From NCBI RefSeq assembly GCF_000010665.1, contig NC_012796.1:1736001-1800000 (forward strand): a stretch of 64,000 bases of DNA. The letters are read 5' to 3'. Both the position numbers and the translations under genes were made by a program. Positions 41,730-51,462 of this stretch are shown here, one piece after another. Within the stretch, counting starts at the first letter, position 1; each line of letters starts with the position of its first letter. A model generated the notes under the pieces. The model was not told where the DNA came from and did not search any database. It saw only the letters and a program-made list of their open reading frames with translations. Source of the DNA: Solidesulfovibrio magneticus RS-1. Its GTDB lineage: Bacteria > Desulfobacterota > Desulfovibrionia > Desulfovibrionales > Desulfovibrionaceae.

Positions 41730-42830
41730 TTATCGGGGCAAGACCTTGTCTCCCGGAACCGTTCGCTTCGCCAGGTGGGCGGCCAGGGCCTCGGCTACCT
41801 GGCGGCGGCCGGCCAGGTTGAGATGCTCGCAGGCGTAGTCGCGGTCCACGAACTGGTCCTCGGGCAGCAGCGCCGACAGGTCCAGGCAGTCCACGCCGGC
41901 CTCGGCCAACGTCCTGACAACGCGCCGGGCGCTGTCCGAGACCGTGGCCGCGAACTCCCCGCCCACAAGCGACATGCCGCCTTCCACGTCGATGGGCGTC
42001 AGGTAAAAAAGCGTCGTCACACCGGCCCGGGACAGCCTGGCCGCCGTGTCCAGCAGGTGGCCGATCATGGGATGGCTGGCCGGGATGTCGGTCATGTAGT
42101 GCTTGATGAAAAGCTGCCGGCGTTTGGCCTCTTCCGGGGAGAGGCCGGGCTTCGTCGCGGCCATGAGCCGGTTGCGCCGGGCGTTGATTTCCCGAAAGAG
42201 CGTTTCGTGCCCGGAGGCGTCCCGACGCGTGCGCGCCGTCCACCAGACGGCCGGGTCGCGCTCGCCGGACACCAGCCAGGCCGGCACGTCGGCCAGGGTC
42301 GGCGGCGAAGCCAGAAGCCGCAGATAATCGACGGTGGCGGCGTACATCCAGCGCGGTGTGAAAAACCAGTCATCGGAAAACGCGCGCAGGTTGATGGAAA
42401 CAATAGCCAGCCGCGGCCGTTGTTGCGCCTTGGCAATGAGCTCGGCGTATTCCCGAAAAAGGGTCGCCGCGTAGCCCGGGCCGCTGACGGGGTGGATGGA
42501 CAGGCCGCGCAGGTCGCCAAGCATCGTGGCGATGGTGGTGCGCGGTTCGTCGTCGTTGTGACCGCCCATGACTGAGTCATTGAAATAGACCGCCGCGACA
42601 TCGCCCTTGTGGAGGGCATCCCGAAAAGCCAGGGCTACGGCGTTATGGTAGGCGTCGGTGCGTTGCTGTTCCGGCGCGCTGTCTGGAGGCGTTGTTGCGC
42701 CGATGGTCACCAGACTTTTGTAGCCTGTGGACAGGCTGCGATGGCCATGCCCGAGGAGCAAGGCAACAAGGAAAATTGTTGCGGCGACAAGGACGCAGAG
42801 AAAACAAGGAGTGCTATGCTGGCGTTGCAT
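41730..42830 (-). CDS. membrane-anchored SGNH-hydrolase-like protein, unknown substrate
   Basis: The 366-residue protein has one N-terminal membrane anchor (PCFLCVLVAATIFLVALLLG, residues about 8-27) and a large periplasmic domain. FNDSVMGG near residue 85 and the C-terminal DRDYACEHLNLAGRRQVAEAL resemble the Ser block and the D-x-x-H block of SGNH/GDSL-like proteins, such as those that acetylate or deacetylate polysaccharides (AlgX/AlgJ type). The first block is weak, so the assignment is tentative. The ATG at 42830 has a poor ribosome-binding site. It converges on the AAA/DUF4276 module. Confidence 0.6.
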   Translation of the reverse strand: MQRQHSTPCFLCVLVAATIFLVALLLGHGHRSLSTGYKSLVTIGATTPPDSAPEQQRTDAYHNAVALAFRDALHKGDVAAVYFNDSVMGGHNDDEPRTTIATMLGDLRGLSIHPVSGPGYAATLFREYAELIAKAQQRPRLAIVSINLRAFSDDWFFTPRWMYAATVDYLRLLASPPTLADVPAWLVSGERDPAVWWTARTRRDASGHETLFREINARRNRLMAATKPGLSPEEAKRRQLFIKHYMTDIPASHPMIGHLLDTAARLSRAGVTTLFYLTPIDVEGGMSLVGGEFAATVSDSARRVVRTLAEAGVDCLDLSALLPEDQFVDRDYACEHLNLAGRRQVAEALAAHLAKRTVPGDKVLPR

Positions 42831-43220
42831 GAAAACAGGTTCTCGGCTTCCGCTTGACCGGGCTATTGCTGCCACTACGCCGTTTCAACCTGGCATGGTT
42901 TGCTGCGGCGGGGGAACCTTTCCGGCGTGGAAAGCATCCATGCCACACCATTGGGCCAATGTCCAATGGGGGACGAAGCCCGATTTGAGGGTGGGCTGGA
43001 AACGGCGCCCGGTCCTGATGCAGGCGCAAGGCGGCTTATCCCGGGACAAGCCGGGCGCGGGGGATGGGGCCGACATGACCGGCCGGGCTCAGGCAAGCGG
43101 TGCGCGCCGTGGCAGGCTAACGCTTCGGTCCTTCTCAAAGAGGTTAGTTTTTTTTCAGATAAATAAGGGCGTTGGCTTGTTGTTCATGAAACGCCATGAG
43201 CGCTTTTCGGGGACGCGCTA
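42831..43220. other. intergenic region, no gene seen
   Basis: These 390 bases lie between the SGNH-like gene start and the end of the Tim44-like gene on the minus strand. There is an A+T-rich stretch at 43140-43200. No open frame here has a credible start or family. Confidence 0.4.
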
Positions 43221-43985
43221 TTAACGCCGCTGCATGGCGTCAAGCAGCCAGTTCGCTCCTGGGGCGGCGTTGTCGCGGGAAAAGGTCCAGCGCTCGCGCA
43301 GAGTGGTGTTTTCCGTGGCGCCGGGCTGGCGGGCCAGCACGTCGTAGTCCACCACCATGACGGTGCGTCCAGGCGTTTCCCGGCGTTCGGCCAAGGCGGC
43401 GTTTATCAGCAGGATGTCGGGGCGGCCGGCCGGCGTCTGGGGCAGGGTGTTTTGGAGTTCTGCCAGATAGGCCGGGCTGACAAATGAGGCCAGATCGCCG
43501 AAGTCGCGGCCGCCCAGGGAGGCGGCGATGCGGCTGTAGGCCATTTTGGCTCCGGCCAGGAATTCCTCGTCCGAGCCGGCCGGCGCGTTGGCCGGGGCGG
43601 GCGGCGCGGCCTGGCCATCGGCCCGGGCCGGCGTGCCCGGGCGTTTGTCCGGCGAGCGCAGCATGTCCCAGGTGGCCTGGGCATTGGTGTACATGTCGGG
43701 TCCGCGCCGGGGCGGCTGATTTTGCGGCGGGGCGTCGTCGTCGCGGTCGTCCTGGTCATCGGAGCGAGGCGGGGCTTGGGTCTGGTCGCCGTTTTTGTTG
43801 CGACGCCCTGACAAGACCCTGAAGAGCACGAACATGGCCAGGCCGAGCAGGATGAGATTGATGAGCAGATTGCCGGAATCGAGGCTGGCATCGGCGGCGG
43901 CCTGGGCCGTGGCCGGGACAAGGACGGCGGCCGAGGCGGCCAGGCCCAGGGCGGCCTTGGCGGGCGGCATGACGTGATTTTTCAT
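43221..43985 (-). CDS. Tim44-domain membrane protein
   Basis: The 254-residue protein has an N-terminal signal-like hydrophobic stretch (LGLAASAAVLVPATAQA), a second hydrophobic segment (SGNLLINLILLGLAMFVLFRVLSG, about residues 45-68), and a low-complexity acidic/proline-rich linker with DDQDDRDDD. The C-terminal domain of about 110 residues (FLAGAKMAYSRIAASLGGRDFGDLASFVSPAYLAEL ... NWLLDAMQRR) matches bacterial Tim44-like domains. In bacteria its job is not established; the mitochondrial relative tethers Hsp70 to the import channel. The start at 43985 has no clear ribosome-binding site, and ATG at 43970 is the alternative. Confidence 0.78.
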   Translation of the reverse strand: MKNHVMPPAKAALGLAASAAVLVPATAQAAADASLDSGNLLINLILLGLAMFVLFRVLSGRRNKNGDQTQAPPRSDDQDDRDDDAPPQNQPPRRGPDMYTNAQATWDMLRSPDKRPGTPARADGQAAPPAPANAPAGSDEEFLAGAKMAYSRIAASLGGRDFGDLASFVSPAYLAELQNTLPQTPAGRPDILLINAALAERRETPGRTVMVVDYDVLARQPGATENTTLRERWTFSRDNAAPGANWLLDAMQRR

Positions 43986-44097
43986 GGTCAGATAGTGGCA
44001 AAGGCCGTGGCCCAAGTCAATGCGTGCAGCGACGACACGTCGCGGCTGCGCCGAGCCAACCAAACAGCATGGCTCGCACCCCCTTGCCCCCTTTCAG

Positions 44098-44142
44098 GGA
44101 GGTTCCGGGAGGGGGTTACCCCCTCCCGGCCGCCGGAGGCAT
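44098..44142 (-). repeat. family A intergenic repeat, copy 8 (variant arm)
   Basis: In minus orientation ATGCCTCCGGCGGCC leads into GGGAGGGGG-TAA-CCCCCTCCC and GGAACCTCCC. GGAAGAA precedes the head. The arm differs from other copies but keeps perfect pairing. Confidence 0.78.
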
Positions 44143-44160
44143 TTCTTCCGGTCCGCTCAC

Positions 44161-45237
44161 TTAATCATCCCGGGCCATGGTGACAGTCGGTTTGGGGCTG
44201 CCGGGGCCGGCGGGGCGGGGGTATTCGCGGTTGTAGAGCTTGCGGTAGAGCTTGCGCCCTTCCTCGAAGCCGGGGCTGAGTTCCAGGGCTTTTTCCACGC
44301 TCACCTTGGCCGACTCCACGTTGCCCATGAAGTAGTAGGCCTTGGAAATGTTGAAATGGATGTTCTCGTCTTCGGGCGTGAGCGTCAGGGCCTGGGTGTA
44401 GGCATGGAGCGCTCCGGCCAGGTCGCCGCTTTTGCGCAGCTTGACCCCCAGGGAATTGAAGGGGTTGGGCGAGAGGGGATCGTATTTGAGGATCTCGATG
44501 AACAGTTCCTTGGTCTCTTCCAGGCGGTTGAACTGGGCATGGACCTCGGCGGCTTTTTGCAGGTAGCGCTTGAATTCGTCGAGTTCGCCCTTGGCCTTGT
44601 AGGCGTCGGCCAGCCCCTTGTAGGCTTCGGCGAAGAGGTCGTTTATTTTGATGGCCTTTTTAAAGGCGATGATGGCTTGGCCGAATTTCTGGCGCACCAA
44701 GCAGCGGCAGCCCATGTCGTAGTATTTCTGGGCCTGGCTTTGTTCGGAGATGATTTCCTCGAAAGCCTCGATGGCGTCGTCGAAGTTGCCGGCGGCCATC
44801 ATGTCGCGGGCGTCGGCGATCTGCTGTCGCTCGATTTCCGTGACCCGTTCCACCTGGCAGCCGCGCAGGACGTGCTTGGCGAAGGTGTCTTCGGAGTAGG
44901 GGCGCAGGATGTAACCGGCGCAGCCCTGGGCAATGGCGTCAAGGACTTGGTCGCGGCTGGTGTTGGCCGTGACCATGACCACCGGCACATCGCGCAGGCG
45001 CAGGTCGCGGCGGGCGGCGCGCAAAAACTGCATGGCGTCCATGTCCTCGATGTGGCTGTCGACGAGCACCATGTCGGCATGGTTGGCGGACAGAAAGGCC
45101 AGGGCTTTTTGGCCCGAAGCGAAGACCTCCACCCGCTGGGGCCGAAAGGAGGCCAGGGAGCGCCGGTCACGCCGGGCGTTGTCCTCGTTTTTGGAGACGA
45201 TGACGACGGTGTCGAAGAGGATTGGCGAAAATTCCAT
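44161..45237 (-). CDS. response-regulator receiver with C-terminal TPR domain
   Basis: The 358-residue protein has an N-terminal receiver domain with the phospho-acceptor Asp in MVLVDSHIEDMD (about residue 54) and Thr/Ala switch MVTANTS. The usual Lys-Pro near residue 105 is replaced by Arg (ILRPYSED), so phosphorylation chemistry may be altered. From about residue 140 it is built of TPR helices (AEAYKGLADAYKAKGELDEFKRYLQKAAEV, NSLGVKLRKSGDLAGALHAYTQAL). It probably mediates protein-protein output rather than DNA binding. The start at 45237 has AAGGGG. The HD-domain gene starts just upstream on the same strand. Confidence 0.87.
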   Translation of the reverse strand: MEFSPILFDTVVIVSKNEDNARRDRRSLASFRPQRVEVFASGQKALAFLSANHADMVLVDSHIEDMDAMQFLRAARRDLRLRDVPVVMVTANTSRDQVLDAIAQGCAGYILRPYSEDTFAKHVLRGCQVERVTEIERQQIADARDMMAAGNFDDAIEAFEEIISEQSQAQKYYDMGCRCLVRQKFGQAIIAFKKAIKINDLFAEAYKGLADAYKAKGELDEFKRYLQKAAEVHAQFNRLEETKELFIEILKYDPLSPNPFNSLGVKLRKSGDLAGALHAYTQALTLTPEDENIHFNISKAYYFMGNVESAKVSVEKALELSPGFEEGRKLYRKLYNREYPRPAGPGSPKPTVTMARDD

Positions 45238-45262
45238 GCTGGACGCCCCTTGGGTTCGCGCG

Positions 45263-46051
45263 TCAGGAGGCTGCCGGCGCGTGCCGCTCGAAATACCAGG
45301 TCCGCAGCGCCGCAAGATCAGGCGTGTCGGGCAATTGGTCAAACAGTCCCTGGACATGGCCGCGCGCAAAAAACTGGTTTCGGGTCCAGGGATAGGCCAT
45401 GTCGTGGATCCAGCTGAGGATCAGCAGGGCGAAGTCGGTGGCGGAAGCCATGTTTTCGTAGCTGCCAAGCTTGCCGGCCAGGATGTCATCGACGATGGAC
45501 GGGCTGTAGCGGCCGGTGTCGGGCTGGCCCAGGAACACCACGTCGTCCTTAGGGCCGTCGGCTCGAAAATGGTCGAGCATGATTCGGACGATGTCGAGCT
45601 TGTCGGCGTCGCGGAGAAGGCGCGACAGGGTCAGTGCCTCGGGATCGTCACCGGAAAGCAAGGCGGCGGGCAGGAGGCGGCGGTTGTGCACGACGATGGC
45701 CATGCGCACAAGGGTGCGATCACGACGGGACAGTTGGCCAAGGCCGTCGTGGCGGGACAGCGTTGCCGTGCCCAGGCGGGCGTGGTTGACGCTTTGGCGG
45801 TCGCTGAAGGTCTTGTAGCGCCGGTACTGGGGGAAACGTCCGACGTCGTGGCACAGGCCGGCGATGGCGGCCAGTTCACGAAGACGCGGCGACAGTTCCA
45901 GGCTTTCGGCCAAGGCGGCCGCCTCGTCCATGACCCTGCGGCAGTGCAGGCGCTTGAGTTCCAGATGGCCGGCGTCCTGGGGGGCATCGTCGGCCAGGCT
46001 GCGGTAATAGGCCTCGAACCAGGCCGAGGCGGTCTCAAGGAGTTCAGACAT
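45263..46051 (-). CDS. HD-domain phosphohydrolase-like protein
   Basis: The 262-residue protein has the HD-superfamily metal site: H of HCRRVMDEAAAL (about residue 36), the HD pair in GLCHDVGRFPQYRR (about residue 68), and a later Asp in LRDADKLDIVRIM. HD domains hydrolyse nucleotides or cyclic dinucleotides; the short HxxxxxHD spacing is that of HD rather than HD-GYP proteins. Substrate unknown. Its start overlaps the small membrane protein gene by eight bases, so it is translationally coupled to it; the receiver-TPR gene follows after 25 bases. Confidence 0.82.
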   Translation of the reverse strand: MSELLETASAWFEAYYRSLADDAPQDAGHLELKRLHCRRVMDEAAALAESLELSPRLRELAAIAGLCHDVGRFPQYRRYKTFSDRQSVNHARLGTATLSRHDGLGQLSRRDRTLVRMAIVVHNRRLLPAALLSGDDPEALTLSRLLRDADKLDIVRIMLDHFRADGPKDDVVFLGQPDTGRYSPSIVDDILAGKLGSYENMASATDFALLILSWIHDMAYPWTRNQFFARGHVQGLFDQLPDTPDLAALRTWYFERHAPAAS

Positions 46052-46355
46052 GGGGCTCGTTGCCGGCGTCGGCGTGATCCACGGCGTCGGCGGCTTGGCG
46101 GTTCAAGGGCGTTTTCGGGGTTTCGACAGGCGCTTCGGGATCGGGTTCGTCGAACTCCTTTTCCCGCAGCGGGCCGCCCGGGCCAAAAAGCCAGCGCAAA
46201 AGCCAGGCCATGCCGCCGAGGATGGCGGCGATGAAAAGCCCCTTGAAGGTGACGGACCAAAAACCCTCTTCAAGGCCCGGCCCAAAGGGCCAAGTCTTGT
46301 GCCAGCTCGGTTCCACGGCAGAGGCGTAAAAAAGAAATTTGTCGAAAAAACCCAT
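46044..46355 (-). CDS. small membrane-anchored protein, unknown function
   Basis: The 103-residue product has a single hydrophobic segment (KGLFIAAILGGMAWLLRWLFG, about residues 38-58) followed by a charged, acidic C-terminal tail (EKEFDEPDPEAPVETPKTP). The second ATG at 46355 (MGFFDKFLFYASAV) was chosen because GGAG lies six bases upstream; the ATG at 46367 has no site. It overlaps the HD-domain gene by eight bases. No family is recognised. Confidence 0.65.
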   Translation of the reverse strand: MGFFDKFLFYASAVEPSWHKTWPFGPGLEEGFWSVTFKGLFIAAILGGMAWLLRWLFGPGGPLREKEFDEPDPEAPVETPKTPLNRQAADAVDHADAGNEPHV

Positions 46356-46550
46356 GTATTGCTCCATCGCCGCGCTTGCGGCATCCCGCCTGACTTACGC
46401 GGGTTCCCGCCTCCACGCAAGGAGGCGGGGCGGGGCGGCGATTGCCTTTTTTCGCGATTCCACCTAGTTTACGACAAGGCGCATCCATGCCCCTGGCCCG
46501 TTGGCGACTGCGGCGCTGGGGGGGAGAAGGACGCGTCGCCGGAGGCCGAC

Positions 46551-46949
<399 letters not shown>

Positions 46950-47002
46950 TTTTTTCCGTCCGTCCGTCCGGAGTGGGGGCGGTCGGACGTCGCGACGGTT
47001 CA

Positions 47003-47035
47003 AGGGCTTGCGCCGCCAGGGCGCGAGCCTTTTTC
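47003..47035 (+). terminator. terminator of the CheY-like gene
   Basis: GGCTTGCGCC and GGCGCGAGCC form an imperfect stem followed by TTTTT, about 60 bases after the stop codon. Confidence 0.7.
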
Positions 47036-47084
47036 ATGGTCGTCCCGGGCCATGTTTCCGGGCGGCCGCAGCCCTCCATGCAAC

Positions 47085-47124
47085 AAAAAAGCCCCGGCCC
47101 GCCGTTTGGCGGACCGGGGCTTTC
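47085..47124 (-). terminator. terminator of the TauE/SafE operon
   Basis: On the minus strand AAAGCCCCGGTCCGCC pairs with GGCGGGCCGGGGCTTT (one mismatch) around a four-base loop and ends in a T run, 29 bases after the partner-protein stop. Confidence 0.88.
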
Positions 47125-47152
47125 GCTTCCATATAAGGATGCCGGGCTTGGC

Positions 47153-47866
47153 CTAGGCTTCCTTCTTGATCTTGGACTTGCTCATGGACAGGCCCATGCC
47201 GCCAAACATGTCGAAGATCGCGTAGCCGTACCACATGGTGTAGACGACGTAGAAGATGAGCAGACCGGCCACGGTGGGGATCTTGCTCAGGATGTTCTCG
47301 GCCGGGATGCCGGCGAAGTTGTAGGCCGGCTCGATGGCCTTCTGGTTGACCATGTTGACGACGTTGGCTTCCTCGATCTGCTTGACCTTCTGCAGGGGCT
47401 TGATCATGGCGTTGAGAAGCGTCCACCAGCCCTTCATGGCCGCCTTGCCGTCCATGCCGTAGGCGGCGGTCAGCTTGTCGGTCTCATCCTTGTAGAGGAT
47501 GTCGGAATCGGCCACGACCTTGCCGAGCATGGCTCCGAGATCGGCGGTGACGACGATGCTGTCGCCCTTGGCCTCGCCCTTGGCGCCGACTTTTTCCAGC
47601 AGCAGCACGGAGGTCTTGACGTCCTCGGGGGACTTCATCTTGACTTCGACGTTGACCTGCTTGCCGTCAAAAGCTTTGACGGACTTGGCCACGGTGGGGA
47701 TGAAGTAGGACGAACCCTTGGACAGCTTGTTGAAGAGGTCGTCGGAGAAATCCAGACCATTCTGGCCGCCCGGGAACACCGGGGAGAAGATCAGGATGAA
47801 CACGGCGATGAAGCTCAGCATGAGCAGCGCGCCCTTGCCGAAGAGTTTCTTGTCGGTGATGATCAT
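47153..47866 (-). CDS. membrane protein paired with a TauE/SafE carrier, unknown function
   Basis: The 237-residue protein has an N-terminal membrane segment (LLMLSFIAVFILIFSPVFPG), a soluble domain of about 150 residues rich in charged beta/alpha sequence (VNVEVKMKSPEDVKTSVLLLEKVGAKG), and a C-terminal membrane segment (TVAGLLIFYVVYTMWYGYAIF) ending in a basic tail (KSKIKKEA). It starts five bases after the TauE stop, with AGGAGGG before its ATG, so the two are co-transcribed. The two anchors with an extracytoplasmic loop suggest an accessory or solute-handling subunit. No known family is recognised. Confidence 0.72.
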   Translation of the reverse strand: MIITDKKLFGKGALLMLSFIAVFILIFSPVFPGGQNGLDFSDDLFNKLSKGSSYFIPTVAKSVKAFDGKQVNVEVKMKSPEDVKTSVLLLEKVGAKGEAKGDSIVVTADLGAMLGKVVADSDILYKDETDKLTAAYGMDGKAAMKGWWTLLNAMIKPLQKVKQIEEANVVNMVNQKAIEPAYNFAGIPAENILSKIPTVAGLLIFYVVYTMWYGYAIFDMFGGMGLSMSKSKIKKEA

Positions 47867-47871
47867 GGCCC

Positions 47872-49134
47872 TTATCCCTCCTGGCGCAGGGCGCCGATAT
47901 TGGCAACGAACTTGCCGATGACCCACACGCCGAACAGGGCGACCACGATCCAGAAGACGATGTTGCCGACATATTCGATGCCGTTGACCATCTCCTTGGA
48001 CATGTCCAGGTACTCAAGCTCGACGAACTTTTTGGGCAGGGTGGAAACCCGGTTGATGAAGCCGGCGATGATGGACATGGCGTAGAAGCCGCGGATGTGG
48101 ATGCCCTTGACGACCTTGGTGGTCAGGGCGCCGATCTGGATGCCCAACAGCGAACCGAGCAACATGCCCATGGCCAGGGTGTAGAACACGTAGCCGTAGA
48201 TGGCGTACTGGGCGATGGCGCCAAGGCCCGCGGTGAAGATGATCTGGAGGATGTCGGTGCCGACGGTGGTCATGGAGGACACGCCGAAGACGTAGACGAA
48301 CATGGGGAAGGTGATGAAGCCGCCGCCCACGCCCATGAGCGCGGCCAGGATGCCGACGATGACGCCGCCGGCGGCCACGATCCAGCCGGAGATGCGCTTG
48401 CCGCCGGGCACGAAGTCCTCGTCGAAGGAGATCATGGGGGCGATGTTGAGATTCTGCAGCTTCACGGCCATACCGGTCATGCCGGAGGGGCCGCCGTGGC
48501 TGCCGCCGTGGGAATCGCCACCGGTATCCTGCTGGCGGGAGGCCTTGAGGAAGTCAAAGAGGGCATAGAAGCCCAGGAAGCCGAGCAGCACGGCGTAGAT
48601 GGAGCTGATGAAGAATTCGGACAGCAGCGGGTCCTTGTTGTACAGGCCCTTGTTGATGGCGCCGCCGATGAACGTGCCGCCGCCGGAGCCGACCAGGAAG
48701 GCGATGGCGAGTTTGACCGAGACGTTGCCGAGCTTTTTGTGCACGGCCGTGCCCATGATGGCCTTGGCGAAGATGTGGAAGAGGTCGGTGCCGACGGCCA
48801 GGATGCCCTTGACGCCGGCGGCCATGAGCGCCGGGGTGATGATGAAGCCGCCGCCCGCGCCGATGCAGCCGGTGATCAGGCCTGCGGCCAGACCGACGGC
48901 GATGGAGACCAGGAAGATCTTGGTGGAGTAAAAGGCCGGACCATAAGCGGTCTTGCTGCCGATGAAGTCGCCGGCCTCGACGAAGGTGACGGCCAGGATG
49001 GGCAGGGCCAGGATCATGAGGAAAAGCAGTTTTTTCCGATTCTGGATGATGGACGTGGACACTTCCATGTCCCACTTGGCGTGCGCAATCGACGCCGCCT
49101 TCAGGAACTCGAAGACTTGCCTACCGAACCCCAT
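47872..49134 (-). CDS. TauE/SafE family anion permease
   Basis: The 420-residue protein has about nine hydrophobic segments, with the internal duplication typical of the family: AAGLITGCIGAGGGFIITPALM in the first half and AALMGVGGGFITFPMFVYV in the second. It has a long central hydrophilic loop with a His/Gly stretch (GDSHGGSHGG). TauE/SafE proteins export or import sulfite, sulfonates or sulfoacetate. In a sulfate reducer it may move sulfite or sulfate, but the direction cannot be told from sequence. The start at 49134 has GGAGGAAG. The downstream partner gene follows after five bases. Confidence 0.9.
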   Translation of the reverse strand: MGFGRQVFEFLKAASIAHAKWDMEVSTSIIQNRKKLLFLMILALPILAVTFVEAGDFIGSKTAYGPAFYSTKIFLVSIAVGLAAGLITGCIGAGGGFIITPALMAAGVKGILAVGTDLFHIFAKAIMGTAVHKKLGNVSVKLAIAFLVGSGGGTFIGGAINKGLYNKDPLLSEFFISSIYAVLLGFLGFYALFDFLKASRQQDTGGDSHGGSHGGPSGMTGMAVKLQNLNIAPMISFDEDFVPGGKRISGWIVAAGGVIVGILAALMGVGGGFITFPMFVYVFGVSSMTTVGTDILQIIFTAGLGAIAQYAIYGYVFYTLAMGMLLGSLLGIQIGALTTKVVKGIHIRGFYAMSIIAGFINRVSTLPKKFVELEYLDMSKEMVNGIEYVGNIVFWIVVALFGVWVIGKFVANIGALRQEG

Positions 49135-49238
49135 TGTTGCTTCCTCCGTGTTGAAAAGCCTTTCGCTTGTCCGCCGCGCGATTTCCCCACCCCGCGACGC
49201 CGTATGCCGTAAAATAACCCCAGCCGTCCACGTTCCCG

Positions 49239-49622
49239 TCATTTCGCCTGGACTTGCGCCCCGAGCACTTCCCCGACGGCGGCCTTGAGCCGTTCGAAAT
49301 CGCCGCCTTTTTCCACCTGGCGGTGGCCCAGTCCGGCGGCGTCTGCGCCGGCGTAGACATGCAGCACCACCGCCAGGTCCGGATAGAGCCGGGTCAGCAG
49401 CGGAACCAAGGAGCCGCCGTCAGGGTCGGCGATTTCGTCGTCGAGCACGAGCAGGTCCACCCCGACCGGCGAAGCCAGCCGCATCAGGACTTCGGCGCCG
49501 GAGCCGGCGGTGACGACGCCGTAGCCCTCGCGCGCGAATTCCCGACGCAGCAGTTCGCGGATGTTGGCATTGCGCTCGGCGATGCACAGGGTGGCCTTGG
49601 GACGATTCACACAGTGCTCCAT
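49239..49622 (-). CDS. stand-alone receiver domain (response regulator-like)
   Basis: The 127-residue product is a single receiver-like domain: acidic residues ERNANIRELLRREF at the start, a central LLVLDDEIADPDGG with the candidate phospho-Asp (about residue 57), and a Lys late in the domain (QVEKGG). The Thr/Ser switch is unclear (VVLHVYAGAD), so it may be a degenerate receiver. The start at 49622 has AAGGA about 13 bases upstream. It lies upstream of the TauE gene on the same strand, 104 bases away. Confidence 0.68.
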   Translation of the reverse strand: MEHCVNRPKATLCIAERNANIRELLRREFAREGYGVVTAGSGAEVLMRLASPVGVDLLVLDDEIADPDGGSLVPLLTRLYPDLAVVLHVYAGADAAGLGHRQVEKGGDFERLKAAVGEVLGAQVQAK

Positions 49623-50040
49623 GACAGGATTTTGTCCTTCCAAAGGCAAACGCCGTGCCAAAACGAGTTCCGGTGGAATATTTCCAACAGACCGTATTCG
49701 CAGGCGTTTCATGACGGTGGCAGCAACGTGTCGGAAAGGTGGCGAGGCAGCCCTGTCAGCTTTTTTTACAGGCTGTCAAAAGCCGAGGGGGTGTCAGGGT
49801 TTTTGCCGCCGTTGCCGTGCGGCGGGTCGGGCCTTGTCTGGAGGTGACGTGTAGGCGGGCTGGTTCGGGCTTTGTCCGCGCATGGCGCATTTTGTCGGCG
49901 TAGCCTTGCACGATGCCTCGGCGCATCTGCCCAGGAGCGCCAAGGCGGCCCTGGCGGAGGGGATCGGTGCTCACTGATGCGGGATTCTATGCGCTCCGGG
50001 CCGCCCGTACGTGCGCCGGGACGCCAACGGGGGAGCGACA
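49623..50040. other. intergenic region with two repeated sequences
   Basis: No gene is recognised in these 418 bases. They hold the TGTCAGCTT element at 49753-49786, also present at 55565-55597, and at 49976-49996 a near copy of the end of the NtrC-type gene (see findings). Open frames through the region are artefacts of base composition. Confidence 0.5.
49753..49786. repeat. TGTCAGCTT element, copy 1
   Basis: TGTCAGCTTTTTTTACAG followed by GCTGTCAAAAGCCGAG. The first 28 bases match those at 55565 at 24 positions. It lies 130 bases upstream of the stand-alone receiver start. Confidence 0.55.

Positions 50041-51446
<1,406 letters not shown>

Positions 51447-51462
<16 letters not shown>

Noticed and set aside
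49756-49974. Possible 72-codon gene between the receiver and NtrC-type genes
   Set aside because: It is Arg/Thr/Pro-rich with no site and no family, and runs through the TGTCAGCTT element.
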